From NCBI GenBank assembly GCA_963835935.1, contig CAWIHK010000001.1, positions 1,054,001-1,118,000 of the forward strand: a DNA stretch of 64,000 nt. Reading direction: 5' to 3'. The DNA is from CAWIHK01 sp963835935 (GTDB lineage: Bacteria; Bacteroidota; Ignavibacteria; UBA10030; CAVZMI01). Shown piece by piece: positions 34,753 to 44,828 of this stretch. Position 1 is the stretch's first letter. Each line of letters opens with the position of its first letter. Position numbers and translations under genes: made by a program. The notes beneath the pieces were generated by a model that was not told the origin of the DNA, searched no databases, and saw only the letters and a program-made list of their open reading frames with translations.

Positions 34753-36753
34753 GTGAGATATCAAAAATTCATTTCGATAATAGTACTCTCATTTGTGATC
34801 GGTTGTGCAAAATTATTCACGCCGGTTACACCTTCATGGGACATTACTCTGAACGGGAGTCTGGCTTCGCATTCATTCAGCATCAAAGATATTCTCGACA
34901 AAAATCCAGGGAAATTCCAAACCGGTGACAATGGAGTACTGGTGTTTAATTTCAACGCGGATATTCCTTCTAAAAGCGTGGGCGACGCACTCAGTGTGGA
35001 TGGAAGCAGTTCATCATTCGCAAGTCAGGTTGGCGCATTCGACATCAACGATATTTCAATTTCTCAGTTTAACGTCACTGCATCCAATCTAGGTCTAAAT
35101 CTACCATTAAATTTTCCGATGATAATTCCACCATTTCCATTCGATGTATCGAATATCTCCGTTCCATCTTCATCAGATTTCCAGGAGGCAACAATATCAA
35201 CGGCGGATATAACTGTAACACTTCAAAATAATATTCCATGTGCAGTAAATAATTTAAGTCTTATTTTTAGCTCATCCGCCGGTCCAATGACGACTATTCA
35301 ATTCCCATCCTCTATCCCGGATTCGCAGACAACAACGCAAAAGGTCACACTGACAAATGTGAGTATCCAAAACAATATCAAACTGCATTTAACAGGTGCT
35401 TTGGCGGGAACCGGTACAACCCCCGCAGTTATAAACAATTCAACCGGCTTGGCCATTCAGTTGACGCTTCAAAATGTAAAAGTGACACATGCCATTGCAA
35501 AAATTCCGCAAATAAATTTTGCAGTCCAGGATAGTATTATTATCGATACCGCTACAACTATACAATCTGCGCTTATAAAATCGGGTACGATTGATATAAC
35601 CGCTAAGATACCTTTTGATGTTTCAGGTGTGGTTACCTATACCTTTCCAGATTTGACACAAAAAAACTCTCCTTTCATTTTCACACTACCATTCAATGGC
35701 ACGAAGCAAATAAAACAACCGACGATTTCACTCGCGGGTTATGAACTAAGAATGTCCGGATCAAGTCACGCGTTGTTGTATAATATGTCAACTACAATCA
35801 ATAGTTCCGGCAATAATATGGTAACTATAAATTCTACCGATCAAGTGACAGGTACAGCGACATTCTCAAAAATCGTACTTCAATCGTTTACAGGCATCAT
35901 TAAACCAACAACCGTCGCAATCAATCAATCGACGTATCTCGATGTCGGATCGATAAATAAATTAGTCAGCGGGCACATATCGCTTACTAACACAAAAATT
36001 CAACTAGTGATTATTGCTCCGCCATCCGGGTTGGATTATTTAATAACCGGAAGTCTTAGGGGAAAAAATTCCACAACCGGCGCATCGGCTGCTCTTTCAG
36101 TCCCAACGAATAATAATTATATAACTGGCGGCAACGATACCCTTAAATGGTCAGGGACTGAAATCACTAATTTCCTGAATACTTTTTTGCCGAAATTGCC
36201 GGATTCTATAATTCTCGATGGGGCAGTGACAATTAATCCGGGAGGGAATAAAGTCGAAACAATCAATGACAGCGATTCTTTCGGGGGAAATGCAGTAATT
36301 AGTTTAGCAGCTCAAGGTTCGCTCGTGAATGTGACATATTCAGATACAGCGAGTATGAATTGGTCGAAATCGAACCGAGATGATGTTAAAAAAATAGATT
36401 CTGTGTCGGTGTCGTTTGAATTCCGAAATTCTATTCCCTTCACTCTCGATGTTGATTCGATCGTATTCTACGATTCGCTTTATCACAAAATGTTGCACTA
36501 TCCGAAACCAGGGCAAGCGCTGTATCACATTGGAGGATCTCAGATAGATCAAAACGGTTTCAGCAGTGCTCCGACGCTAAGCTTTCTAACTTTTTCAGTA
36601 ACTGGCGATGATATTCAGAGCATACTTAATTCTGAACATTTTGTGCCGTCAATCAGATTGAATTCATCATCATCGCAAAGTATTGCTCTTCGGACAACGG
36701 ATTCTATTTCTATCAGCATGAGAGCTACTCTAAATTATCGGGTTGAAAAATGA
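34753..36753 (+). CDS. Large surface or periplasmic lipoprotein, function unknown
   Basis: 666 aa, GTG start with GGAGGG. The signal ends in the lipobox FVIGC (Cys18). The rest is Ser/Thr/Asn-rich and beta-strand rich, with repeated segments ending in patterns like TLQNNIP and SFEFRNSIPFTLD, which suggests several related beta-sandwich (LEA14-like or DUF-type) units. No catalytic motif. Its stop overlaps the start of a DUF5723 outer-membrane protein by 4 bp, so the two probably work together in the envelope. Confidence 0.7.
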   Translation: MRYQKFISIIVLSFVIGCAKLFTPVTPSWDITLNGSLASHSFSIKDILDKNPGKFQTGDNGVLVFNFNADIPSKSVGDALSVDGSSSSFASQVGAFDINDISISQFNVTASNLGLNLPLNFPMIIPPFPFDVSNISVPSSSDFQEATISTADITVTLQNNIPCAVNNLSLIFSSSAGPMTTIQFPSSIPDSQTTTQKVTLTNVSIQNNIKLHLTGALAGTGTTPAVINNSTGLAIQLTLQNVKVTHAIAKIPQINFAVQDSIIIDTATTIQSALIKSGTIDITAKIPFDVSGVVTYTFPDLTQKNSPFIFTLPFNGTKQIKQPTISLAGYELRMSGSSHALLYNMSTTINSSGNNMVTINSTDQVTGTATFSKIVLQSFTGIIKPTTVAINQSTYLDVGSINKLVSGHISLTNTKIQLVIIAPPSGLDYLITGSLRGKNSTTGASAALSVPTNNNYITGGNDTLKWSGTEITNFLNTFLPKLPDSIILDGAVTINPGGNKVETINDSDSFGGNAVISLAAQGSLVNVTYSDTASMNWSKSNRDDVKKIDSVSVSFEFRNSIPFTLDVDSIVFYDSLYHKMLHYPKPGQALYHIGGSQIDQNGFSSAPTLSFLTFSVTGDDIQSILNSEHFVPSIRLNSSSSQSIALRTTDSISISMRATLNYRVEK

Positions 36754-38225
36754 AAACAAAAAATGTTTACCGGAATATTGTACCAACAATCGCGTTGTTG
36801 GTATGCGTCTTCGGACGAGTACATGCACAATTCGTCGAATCCTCCAACCCGCGCACAGTGAGCATGGGACTTACCGGTGTGGCAAGTTCACGTGGTTTGG
36901 ACGCCCTCGATCTCAATCCGGCGAATTGCTCGCCGGCGGATTCCAACATTACTGTTGAGTTTTCTCTTTTCCCAATCGGCACTTCGGTTGGAAACAATTT
37001 CTTTTCGTACGGTACGTTCCAAAAATATTTTAGTGGAATTGATACTGGAAAGGGCAATAAAATAGGAACGTTCGTATCCGAAAATGACAAGTCATCCATT
37101 CTTCAAGATATTCCTAACTCAGGAGGAAAAATCGGAGGCGGATTATCGGTAACAGATTTTTCGCTAATGGTTCATACTCAACACTATGGGACTCTGACGT
37201 TCTCGGTCATAGAACGGGCTGGCGTGTCGATTACACTCGCAAGGGATTATGTAAATTTAATATTCCATGGAAATCCGCTGGGATCAATCTATAACTTCAA
37301 CACGACGGGATTTTCAGGGATGTGGTACAGAGAATATGGATTGACATACGCATACACAATTCCACAGTTGAATATTGTAAAAGATTTTTCGTTGAAAGAT
37401 TTTTCATTCGGTGCATCGATAAAACTCCTACATGGTTTCGGAGCAGGGATTATTGATAATAATGCGAATGCATCCTTAGGTACAGATTCTGCTGGCATCA
37501 TGCATGGAATAATCAAAGGCCGCGGACGCTCATCATTGACTGATTTCCTATACGATAAATTCAATAACAAATCAGACTCGTCTTCATCAGATTCATCTTC
37601 AAATGGCGGAAATTTTTCACCTTTCCCGGCTCCGGCAGGCGTTGGTTTCGGATTTGATCTTGGCGTCAGCGCACGAGTTCTTCCGTTTCTGCAGGCTGGA
37701 ATAAGTATAACCGATATCGGTTCGATCACATGGAGCAGGAATGTCACGGAATTCACTATGAACTTTGACAAGTCCACACCTAGTGATCCGACATCGCAGG
37801 CACAGCGTGACAGCATTACAAATGCGTTGAAGGGACAAAGAAGCGTTGGACAGCCTTTCTCATTATCATTGCCAACGACGTTGCGGATCGGATGTGCTGC
37901 TTATCTTAGCCAGATACCCGGTTTGAAATCTTTACCGGATGGTTGGATTGTCGAGGTGCAATATACCCAGGGATTGGTGGATGTCGCCGGCACATCGCTG
38001 CAGCCTCTTTTCTCACTTGGTACGGAATTTCACCTGCTTTCATGGCTTCCGTTGCGGACAGGATTCGCTGCTGGCGGCGATCAACCATTTCGCTGGAGTC
38101 TTGGAACGGGATTGACGTTCCACAATTTCGACTTAGAAATTGGAACACAGGATGCCCAGGCAATGTTTGCTACGTCTTCGATGAGAATTATTTCTGCATC
38201 ATTCGGGATGCGAGTGAAGATATAA
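36750..38225 (+). CDS. DUF5723-like outer-membrane barrel protein
   Basis: 491 aa with signal peptide (IVPTIALLVCVFGRVHAQ). After it comes the FadL/PorV-like start SNPRTVSMGLTGVASSRGLDALDLNPAN, then alternating strands and a C-terminal strand ISASFGMRVKI. A Ser/Asp-rich loop near residue 275 (SDSSSSDSSSNG) is probably exposed. The first-strand pattern is shared by DUF5723 and PorV/PorQ proteins of Bacteroidota. Translationally coupled to the lipoprotein upstream. Confidence 0.78.
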   Translation: MKTKNVYRNIVPTIALLVCVFGRVHAQFVESSNPRTVSMGLTGVASSRGLDALDLNPANCSPADSNITVEFSLFPIGTSVGNNFFSYGTFQKYFSGIDTGKGNKIGTFVSENDKSSILQDIPNSGGKIGGGLSVTDFSLMVHTQHYGTLTFSVIERAGVSITLARDYVNLIFHGNPLGSIYNFNTTGFSGMWYREYGLTYAYTIPQLNIVKDFSLKDFSFGASIKLLHGFGAGIIDNNANASLGTDSAGIMHGIIKGRGRSSLTDFLYDKFNNKSDSSSSDSSSNGGNFSPFPAPAGVGFGFDLGVSARVLPFLQAGISITDIGSITWSRNVTEFTMNFDKSTPSDPTSQAQRDSITNALKGQRSVGQPFSLSLPTTLRIGCAAYLSQIPGLKSLPDGWIVEVQYTQGLVDVAGTSLQPLFSLGTEFHLLSWLPLRTGFAAGGDQPFRWSLGTGLTFHNFDLEIGTQDAQAMFATSSMRIISASFGMRVKI

Positions 38226-39230
38226 TTAGATCCGACGCCGATAGTTATGCAGTATGTTGTTGAGTGTGATGATGGCCTTGATTGTTGGTGATGAAAAGTA
38301 TTCGGATTGATAGTATGGAGTCAGAATTCCACCAAACGACCGTTTGAATTCTGCGACCGAAGGTGTGTTTGCACCGATAAAATCTACCGTTTGAATTCCG
38401 GCCTTAGCAAGTATATTAAAAATTTCCCAGATTAAAAAAGTCGATCCGTTTTCTTTTTGATGTATTCCACGGCTTCCCGACAACCAATAAAAAGCCGACT
38501 TACCGGATAGAAGAATTGCACGTGCGGAGGTAATCTCACCATCTGAATTCACAGCCGCAAAAAAACGAGTGATTCCCATTGTTGAGATGTATTCGCACAT
38601 ACGGAGGATTTTATCTTTTTGAATGGAGGGCTCAATCGCGTTTTTACGATACGTTTCATCCTGCATTTCCACAAGTGTGGAAATATCGAATGAATTCAAA
38701 ACGGAAAATTTTAATTCCTGCGCTTTTCTTATTTTTCGTTTTACAGATTCGCTAAAGCCGTTCCATGTTTCTTCGAGATTTTCCAATAAGTTAACGTACG
38801 TATAACGTGGTGTGATGTTCCAGCCTCTCCATTGAAGTGGACGTGCATCGTTGCAATCTGGATTTAGTGTTAAAATGGAATAATGACTACGTTTTTCGAT
38901 TTCAGGAAGAAGAATAGAATAAATATCCTGAATGTATTTTTCTTTCCGTTGTTTTTTCTCTCCATCGTGCTTGCTAAAAAGAATTCCATTATAGGTCGTT
39001 AATGGAGGGGTTAACAAAGCATTGATGTGCATCCTTGTTTTTTTATACATCACACAGCCGCCGACGATGCAATCTTTTTCTATAGCAGTCAAAATCTCGG
39101 TTTCATGTCCGAACACCGAATGTATCGCTTGAACCCATCCGCTCAATTGAAATACCGTGCCGTTTTCGGATTGGTTGACGAATGAATCCCACAAGGAATA
39201 TTCCGACGATGTAAGTGTGCGGGTTTCCAT
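38226..39230 (-). CDS. FemAB/GNAT-like acyltransferase
   Basis: 334 aa. Pattern of the BioF2-like/FemAB acetyltransferase group: N-terminal half with GTVFQLSGWVQAI, then VKRKIRKAQE, and a second GNAT core with ITSARAILLSGKSAFYWLSG and FDFIGANTPSV-like ending (VDFIGANTPSVAEFKRSFGG). Members attach amino acids or acyl groups to cell-wall or exopolysaccharide precursors. Lies 5 bp after hslU on the same strand, so possibly in the same transcript. Confidence 0.78.
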   Translation of the reverse strand: METRTLTSSEYSLWDSFVNQSENGTVFQLSGWVQAIHSVFGHETEILTAIEKDCIVGGCVMYKKTRMHINALLTPPLTTYNGILFSKHDGEKKQRKEKYIQDIYSILLPEIEKRSHYSILTLNPDCNDARPLQWRGWNITPRYTYVNLLENLEETWNGFSESVKRKIRKAQELKFSVLNSFDISTLVEMQDETYRKNAIEPSIQKDKILRMCEYISTMGITRFFAAVNSDGEITSARAILLSGKSAFYWLSGSRGIHQKENGSTFLIWEIFNILAKAGIQTVDFIGANTPSVAEFKRSFGGILTPYYQSEYFSSPTIKAIITLNNILHNYRRRI

Positions 39231-39235
39231 TGTTC

Positions 39236-40612
39236 TTATAGAATGTATTTGCTTAGATCGCGGTTTTTAACAATGCTGCTCAATTTTTCCGTTACCATTG
39301 CCGGAGTAATTGCCAGTGTTGTTGAGGAAATTTTTGTCGGAGCGTCGAATAACACTTCTTCCAGCAGTGTTGTAAGAATTGTGTGCAGGCGCCGCGCGCC
39401 GATATTTTCCACTTGTTGATTTACTTCGGCTGCTGTGCGGGCAATTTCACGAATGGTTTCTTCAGAAAATTCAAGTTTGATTCCTTCCGTCTCGAGCAGG
39501 GCAGTGTACTGTTTGATCAACGCGTTTTGTGGAAGCGTAAGAATTTTGATAAAGTCTTCTTCAGTTAAAGAATTTAATTCGACACGAATGGGGAATCGTC
39601 CCTGCATTTCGGGAATGAGATCGGATGGTTTGCTGATATGAAATGCACCGGATGCGATGAATAGAACATGATCCGTGTGCACCGGTCCGTACTTCGTGTT
39701 GACGGTCGATCCTTCGACGATCGGCAACAGATCGCGTTGAACACCTTCGCGTGAGACATCGGGACCGGATGATGAACCTGGAGTCCGGGTGATCTTGTCG
39801 ATCTCGTCAATAAAAACAATTCCGGAATTTTCGACGCGGCTGATAGCGTCTCGTACAACCGAATCCATATCGATCAGTTTTTGAGCCTCATCCATTGTCA
39901 GTACGCCTCGTGCTTCAGCGACGCTGACTTTTCTTTTCTTCATACGTTTCGGCAGCATACCGCCGAACATATCCTGTAAATTCAAACCCATTTCTTCGAG
40001 GTTAATCGGGCCAACAACCTGAATGTTCGGTATCGTGTCGGCTGCAATGTCCAATTCGATCATTCTCTCATCGAATTTTCCAGCTCTGAGCATTTCACGG
40101 AATCGATTTCTTGTTTCGTTGTTTGCCGATTCCGGCTGAGGTTGTTGTTGGTCTTCATCTTCGCTGGATGCGGTATAACTAATTTTCACAGGCGGCAAAA
40201 GAATGTCGAGGATTCGTTCTTCGGCATTCTGTTTCGCTTTTTCCTGCACTATGGCTGTCCGCTCCGATTTCACCATAGTAACGCCGTACTCGGTCAAATC
40301 ACGTATCATAGATTCGACATCACGGCCGACGTAACCGACTTCGGTATATTTCGATGCTTCAACTTTTATGAATGGAGCATTTGCTAGTTTGGCAAGCCGG
40401 CGTGCGATTTCGGTTTTCCCAACACCGGTTGGCCCGATGAGGATGATGTTGTTGGGCATTATTTCTTCCCGCAAACCTGACGGAACCTGCTGACGGCGCC
40501 AGCGATTTCGCAATGCGATGGCGACAGATTTTTTTGCGTTATCCTGCCCGATGATGTATTTGTCGAGTTCACGAACTATTTCGTGAGGTGTCAATTCTTG
40601 ATGGTTTGTCAT
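39236..40612 (-). CDS. hslU: ATP-dependent protease ATPase subunit HslU
   Basis: 458 aa from the ATG overlapping hslV by 4 bp; a longer frame would reach into hslV. AAA+ motifs: Walker A IGPTGVGKTE, the pore GYVGRDVES, Walker B IVFIDEIDKI, and sensor GRFPIRVEL. An acidic I-domain insert (SEDEDQQQPQPES) is present. Forms the unfoldase ring on HslV. Confidence 0.96.
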   Translation of the reverse strand: MTNHQELTPHEIVRELDKYIIGQDNAKKSVAIALRNRWRRQQVPSGLREEIMPNNIILIGPTGVGKTEIARRLAKLANAPFIKVEASKYTEVGYVGRDVESMIRDLTEYGVTMVKSERTAIVQEKAKQNAEERILDILLPPVKISYTASSEDEDQQQPQPESANNETRNRFREMLRAGKFDERMIELDIAADTIPNIQVVGPINLEEMGLNLQDMFGGMLPKRMKKRKVSVAEARGVLTMDEAQKLIDMDSVVRDAISRVENSGIVFIDEIDKITRTPGSSSGPDVSREGVQRDLLPIVEGSTVNTKYGPVHTDHVLFIASGAFHISKPSDLIPEMQGRFPIRVELNSLTEEDFIKILTLPQNALIKQYTALLETEGIKLEFSEETIREIARTAAEVNQQVENIGARRLHTILTTLLEEVLFDAPTKISSTTLAITPAMVTEKLSSIVKNRDLSKYIL

Positions 40613-41148
40613 AATTCTTCGATTGTAATATTTCTGTTCGTGTAGATACATATATCGGCCGCGGTCTCCAGCGACTCGCGGACGATTTCTTTCGTGTCGA
40701 GCTGCGTATGCTTTACTAACATTCGCGCTGCAGCGAGCGCGTAACTTCCGCCCGAACCGATGGCGATAATTCCGTCGTCCGGTTCGATTATTTCGCCTGT
40801 GCCGGAAAGAATTAATGAACGTTCTTTGCTGATCACTCCGAGCAATGCTTCAAGACGCTGCATATATTTATCGGTGCGCCATTGTTTAGCGAGTTCGACA
40901 GCCGCGCGATCAAGATTGCCATTGTATTGTTCTAACTTTTCTTCGAATCGCTCAAACAATGCAAATGCATCGGCGGCGGCTCCCGCAAAACCGGCAAGGA
41001 CTTTTCCATTGTATAACCGACGGACTTTTTTTGCATTATGTTTCATAACTGTGTTGCCGATCGTCACCTGGCCGTCGCTTCCGATGGCGGAGACGCCGTT
41101 TCGAGTAAGACCGACGACAGTCGTCGAATGAATTATTTCGCTATCCAT
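40609..41148 (-). CDS. hslV: ATP-dependent protease peptidase subunit HslV
   Basis: 179 aa. Proteasome-beta fold with the catalytic threonine in HSTTVVGL, GSDGQVTIG and AIGSGGSYALAAA. A short 7-8 residue propeptide would be removed. Expressed with hslU from a consensus promoter just upstream. Confidence 0.96.
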   Translation of the reverse strand: MDSEIIHSTTVVGLTRNGVSAIGSDGQVTIGNTVMKHNAKKVRRLYNGKVLAGFAGAAADAFALFERFEEKLEQYNGNLDRAAVELAKQWRTDKYMQRLEALLGVISKERSLILSGTGEIIEPDDGIIAIGSGGSYALAAARMLVKHTQLDTKEIVRESLETAADICIYTNRNITIEEL

Positions 41149-41197
41149 AATGACTCAACCGTGAAGTTTTAATATTTAAAGATACATTAACTAAGAA

Positions 41198-41226
41198 ATT
41201 ATACATACAATTTCTTCCAATTGCAA
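41198..41226 (-). promoter_or_regulatory. Sigma-70-like promoter of hslVU
   Basis: On the minus strand TTGCAA, 17-bp spacer, perfect TATAAT. The start codon is about 50 bp downstream. No CIRCE or sigma-32-type element seen. Confidence 0.7.
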
Positions 41227-41354
41227 CGGATGCAGTTAGTTCGTATCTTTTAAAAGGATTTCGGATTGCGGATTGGTGATTGCGGGTTAATATCACATTC
41301 CGAATTCGACAATCAAAAATCCGAAATTAAAGAAGAGGTTTATCTTGACGGCAT

Positions 41355-41981
41355 ATGATACCTGAAACTTTTTTGACTATTGAAAATGAAACTTCATTTG
41401 AGTCGCGCGAGAAAGCTTCTCGTTTTTTCGCGCTGGCGATTCCGGTGAGAAATGCAGACGAAGCCGATGCAGCGATAGAAAGAATCAAAAAAAAGTATCA
41501 CGACGCTACACATCATTGTTATGCTTTCCGGATTATCACGGATGATGTGTTAGAAAAATCTTCGGATGCGGGCGAGCCCAATGGTACGGCCGGGAAGCCG
41601 ATTCTCCAAATGATTCAGAAATATCAATTGTTCAATATTCTCGTTGTTGTCGTTCGATGGTTCGGCGGAGTGAAATTGGGAACCGGAGGTTTAGTAAGAG
41701 CGTATAGCTCAAGTGTCGACGAGGTTTTGAGGAATTGCCGCAAGATCGAAAGAGTCATGATGACGACGGTTGCGGTTTCATTTCCGCATGAGGCAACCAA
41801 CGCAGTGATGCATACTGTTTCTAAATTTCAGGGGAAAATAAAATTCACAGAATATGACACTGGGGTGAAATTAACAATCTTACTTCCAAAATCTGTAGTA
41901 CACGATTTCGATGTTAAAATTGTGGAAGCAACGCGAGGAAAAGCGGTGTGCCAGATGAGTGATGAGATTGTGTTTGTGTGA
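41355..41981 (+). CDS. YigZ/IMPACT family protein
   Basis: 208 aa. N-terminal UPF0029 domain: SREKASRFFALAIPV, KYHDATHHCYAFRI, then SDAGEPNGTAGKPIL and VVVVRWFGGVKLGTGGLVRAY, the family signature. C-terminal ferredoxin-like domain. Role in translation stress proposed for the family. Preceded by a spacer of repeated GGATTxCGGATTG-like words. Confidence 0.92.
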   Translation: MIPETFLTIENETSFESREKASRFFALAIPVRNADEADAAIERIKKKYHDATHHCYAFRIITDDVLEKSSDAGEPNGTAGKPILQMIQKYQLFNILVVVVRWFGGVKLGTGGLVRAYSSSVDEVLRNCRKIERVMMTTVAVSFPHEATNAVMHTVSKFQGKIKFTEYDTGVKLTILLPKSVVHDFDVKIVEATRGKAVCQMSDEIVFV

Positions 41982-42155
41982 AGAGTGAAGAGTCAGAAAA
42001 AGATCAAGATAAAGATTGAGGTCAAGGGTTAGGACTAGTTTGAGTCCATGTGGAATGAACGAAAGAAGAAAAAAACAGCAAGATTTTACAATACTTCTAC
42101 ATGAATTTCTAATAACTTTGTATTCATAATTAAAGGACCATGAGAAAGGAGAGTT

Positions 42156-42536
42156 ATGAATACAAATATTTTTGATAAAGGGAAATTATTCATTAATGGA
42201 GAATGTGTTGATGTCCATAAATTGACATGGAACGAGCATTCTGCTTTCAAGGGTGTATTCCTTAAGCATGTTATTAAAGGCGAGAGTACCGATAATCGGT
42301 TTAGTTGTCATTTAGTGAAAATCAATCCGGGTTGTGAAATTGGAATTCATAATCACGCTGGTAAAACTGAATTGCATGAAGTTATAAGTGGGTCCGGATA
42401 TTGCACAATAGAACAAACAAAAATTGAATATCGTGAGGGAGTTATTGGTTTTATTTCGGCAGACAAAAATCATTCGGTAAGAGCTGAGAGTGAAGGTTTG
42501 TTCTTGTTGGCAAAGTTTTTTCCTGCACTATTGTAA
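42156..42536 (+). CDS. Cupin domain protein
   Basis: 126 aa. Small beta-barrel cupin with metal-ligand pattern GIHNHAGKTELHEVISGSG and a late His (DKNHSVRAES). Followed after 10 bp by an AraC regulator, so probably a two-gene sensor or small-molecule module. Upstream a TAACTTTG at 42113-42120 resembles the Bacteroidetes -7 box, without a convincing -33 element. AT-rich compared with neighbours. Confidence 0.85.
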   Translation: MNTNIFDKGKLFINGECVDVHKLTWNEHSAFKGVFLKHVIKGESTDNRFSCHLVKINPGCEIGIHNHAGKTELHEVISGSGYCTIEQTKIEYREGVIGFISADKNHSVRAESEGLFLLAKFFPALL

Positions 42537-42546
42537 ATATGTAATT

Positions 42547-43356
42547 ATGGAAAATGAAGAAGAAAAGATTGTTCACTTTGAATTAAATTATTTAGATGGG
42601 GTATCCGTTACTCATGGTTATAACATCTCCAATGCGTTTCCCTTGCATTTTCATTCAACTTACAATCTTGGTATAATAGAACTTGGACAGAGAGAATTTA
42701 ATTATCGGGGACGGGAGACAATTTTAAAGCAAAATGATATTTTTATTATTCAGCCATTTGAACCACACTCCTGCAAGTCTATCAAAAATTCATCTCACAG
42801 CTATAAAATATTGTCTTTAAATCTTGATACTCATTATTATTTTCCTCAATTAATTATTCATCGACCCGAATTATTAAGCACAATCAGAGAATTCCATGCC
42901 ATTGCGGAATATGAAAAAACATCTTCGAAGGTTAAAAAATTATACAATGAGATTGTCACTCAATTAAAAACATATTCACATGAATCTGCTTCGGCGAATT
43001 TGAATAAAGAAATCTCGTTAAAAATCCGTTTGACAAAGCAATTCATTGAGGATAACTGTCATCGTAATATTTCTTTAAAAAGAATGGCACACATTGCATG
43101 TTTGAGTGAATTTCATTTCAATAGATATTTTCATAAATGTTATGGATTATCTCCCTATGCTTATTACCTTGTCTGCAAAATGAAAAAATCACAAAAAATT
43201 TTACTGGAACAAAAATCCGTAATAATAACCACCTACGATATTGGTTTTTTCGATCAGAGCCATTTTATAAAATTGTTTAAGAAACATATCGGTGTTACCC
43301 CGGGAAAATATCTCAAAGATAATAAAGATGATAATCTTTATGAGGGTCACGCTTAA
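42547..43356 (+). CDS. AraC-family transcription regulator
   Basis: 269 aa from the ATG after the cupin gene; the longer frame overlaps that gene. N-terminal AraC-type cupin sensing domain (FPLHFHSTYNLGIIE, DIFIIQPFEPHSC), C-terminal double helix-turn-helix (ISLKRMAHIACLSEFHFNRYF, then GFFDQSHFIKLFKKHIGVTPGKY). Low-GC like its partner. Likely controls itself and the cupin gene. Confidence 0.9.
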   Translation: MENEEEKIVHFELNYLDGVSVTHGYNISNAFPLHFHSTYNLGIIELGQREFNYRGRETILKQNDIFIIQPFEPHSCKSIKNSSHSYKILSLNLDTHYYFPQLIIHRPELLSTIREFHAIAEYEKTSSKVKKLYNEIVTQLKTYSHESASANLNKEISLKIRLTKQFIEDNCHRNISLKRMAHIACLSEFHFNRYFHKCYGLSPYAYYLVCKMKKSQKILLEQKSVIITTYDIGFFDQSHFIKLFKKHIGVTPGKYLKDNKDDNLYEGHA

Positions 43357-43392
43357 TCTCCAGATTAATTGCTAGCGAGTTCAGAAAAATGA

Positions 43393-43530
43393 TCCAACAT
43401 TATTGAGAACTTGGGAAGCAATGGCGGTATCCATTGTGCGTCGATCAATAATGGAGTGCAAACAGAGAAGTACAAAGTTAGTGATCAGACGCTTTTTGCC
43501 GATACAGTCAATAGCATAGCATTCAAATAA
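43393..43530 (+). pseudogene. Possible fragment of a BNR/propeller-repeat protein
   Basis: 46 codons are open to a stop. The translation has the cadence of BNR/propeller repeats of secreted proteins (NLGSNGGIHCASINNGV, then DTVNSIAFK, compare the common GGIYRSTNNG ... VNSIAI). A stop precedes it and no start codon exists. Probably a relic; chance is not excluded. Confidence 0.35.
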
Positions 43531-43622
43531 TTAACGCATCTGCATTGTATAATTCATAATTCCTTCGTAGTTTCTTTTCCAAGAAGATAACGAGGTTGGA
43601 AAAAGGAACTGTCTGACTTACT

Positions 43623-44765
43623 ATGAAAGAAATATTCGAAACATTCCTTATTTTGGCAGGTGTTCAAGGAATTCTCCTCTCTGCATTCCTTTTTACAAAA
43701 AAACAAAACCATACCGCTAATATCGTTCTCGGCATTGCAATGCTTGCCCTCTCGATCTCGCTCTTTCAAAACGTGTACTATTCGAGAGGAATTTACAAAC
43801 AATGGATCCACCTCATGGGAATATCGTATCCATTCCCGTACCTGTATGGTCCGCTCTTTTATATCTATACAAAACTCGTTTCCAAAAAAGAAGAATATTT
43901 TCTTCCTTCAAACCTCATGCATTTTATTCCGGTTTTTATTGTTTACTGTATAGGCATCCCCGAGTACTTTGCGAGTAGTGCGGACAAAATTAAATTTGTC
44001 GAAAATATGATAATCGAAGTGCGCCCTCCTGTTTATGTCCTAATTGAAAGTATTATTCCGATACAGGGTATCGTCTATACAATTCTTACAATTCGGATTG
44101 TAATGGAGTATAATAAAAAAATCAAAGATAGTTTTTCCAACATCGATGTTATCAATCTCAATTGGTTGAAATATCTTACTTACGGTATGATCATCATTTG
44201 GTCCATCGTTGCAATCATGGATATTGGCAGTCTTATCGACCCATCTCTTTGGGGAATTGAAAACATGCTTCCTCTGTCAATCGCGATTCTCATTTATTGG
44301 ATCGGATATCGAGGATTACACCAGCCTGAAATATTCATGAAACTTTCATCGACCGCGTCGGAGGCCAGACAGCCTGAAAAATATCGTAGGAGTGGCCTGA
44401 GCGATGAAGAAGCTGCTGAGATAACAAAGAGGTTGGTCACACTTATGCAAAAAAAGAAACCTTATCTCGATGACGAGCTTACACTCCAAAAGCTTGCCGA
44501 ACAACTCGAGGTTTCAAACCATAACCTCTCGGAAGTAATTAATTCCAGGTTGAACCAATCGTATTACGACTTCGTCAACCGGTACCGCGTCGAAGAATTC
44601 AAAAAGCGGCTGATGGATCCTGCGAATGATCACTTCAACATATTAAGTATTGCATTCGATTCCGGCTTTAAATCGAAAGGAACATTCAATTCTATTTTTA
44701 AAAAATATTCCGGAATAACTCCGTCGGAATATAAAACAAATATTTTTAAAGATCGAAAACAGTGA
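43623..44765 (+). CDS. Membrane-anchored AraC-family regulator
   Basis: 380 aa. Residues 1-240 have seven or so hydrophobic spans (FLILAGVQGILLSAFLF, SIAILIYWIGYRG); residues 270-378 are an AraC DNA-binding domain (LTLQKLAEQLEVSNHNLSEVIN, then FDSGFKSKGTFNSIFKKYSGITPSEY). This layout is frequent in Bacteroidota. It converges on a TonB-dependent receptor gene, so a regulator-target link is possible. Confidence 0.92.
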   Translation: MKEIFETFLILAGVQGILLSAFLFTKKQNHTANIVLGIAMLALSISLFQNVYYSRGIYKQWIHLMGISYPFPYLYGPLFYIYTKLVSKKEEYFLPSNLMHFIPVFIVYCIGIPEYFASSADKIKFVENMIIEVRPPVYVLIESIIPIQGIVYTILTIRIVMEYNKKIKDSFSNIDVINLNWLKYLTYGMIIIWSIVAIMDIGSLIDPSLWGIENMLPLSIAILIYWIGYRGLHQPEIFMKLSSTASEARQPEKYRRSGLSDEEAAEITKRLVTLMQKKKPYLDDELTLQKLAEQLEVSNHNLSEVINSRLNQSYYDFVNRYRVEEFKKRLMDPANDHFNILSIAFDSGFKSKGTFNSIFKKYSGITPSEYKTNIFKDRKQ

Positions 44766-44828
44766 GCGAGCAGTATCGTGAATTCTCATCGATACCACTC
44801 CATCAACCACCGGCACTTCTCTCATATA

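Noticed and set aside
42156..43356. Cupin plus AraC pair as a toxin-antitoxin system
   Set aside because: Both proteins match sensor and regulator families; sizes and motifs do not fit toxin-antitoxin pairs.
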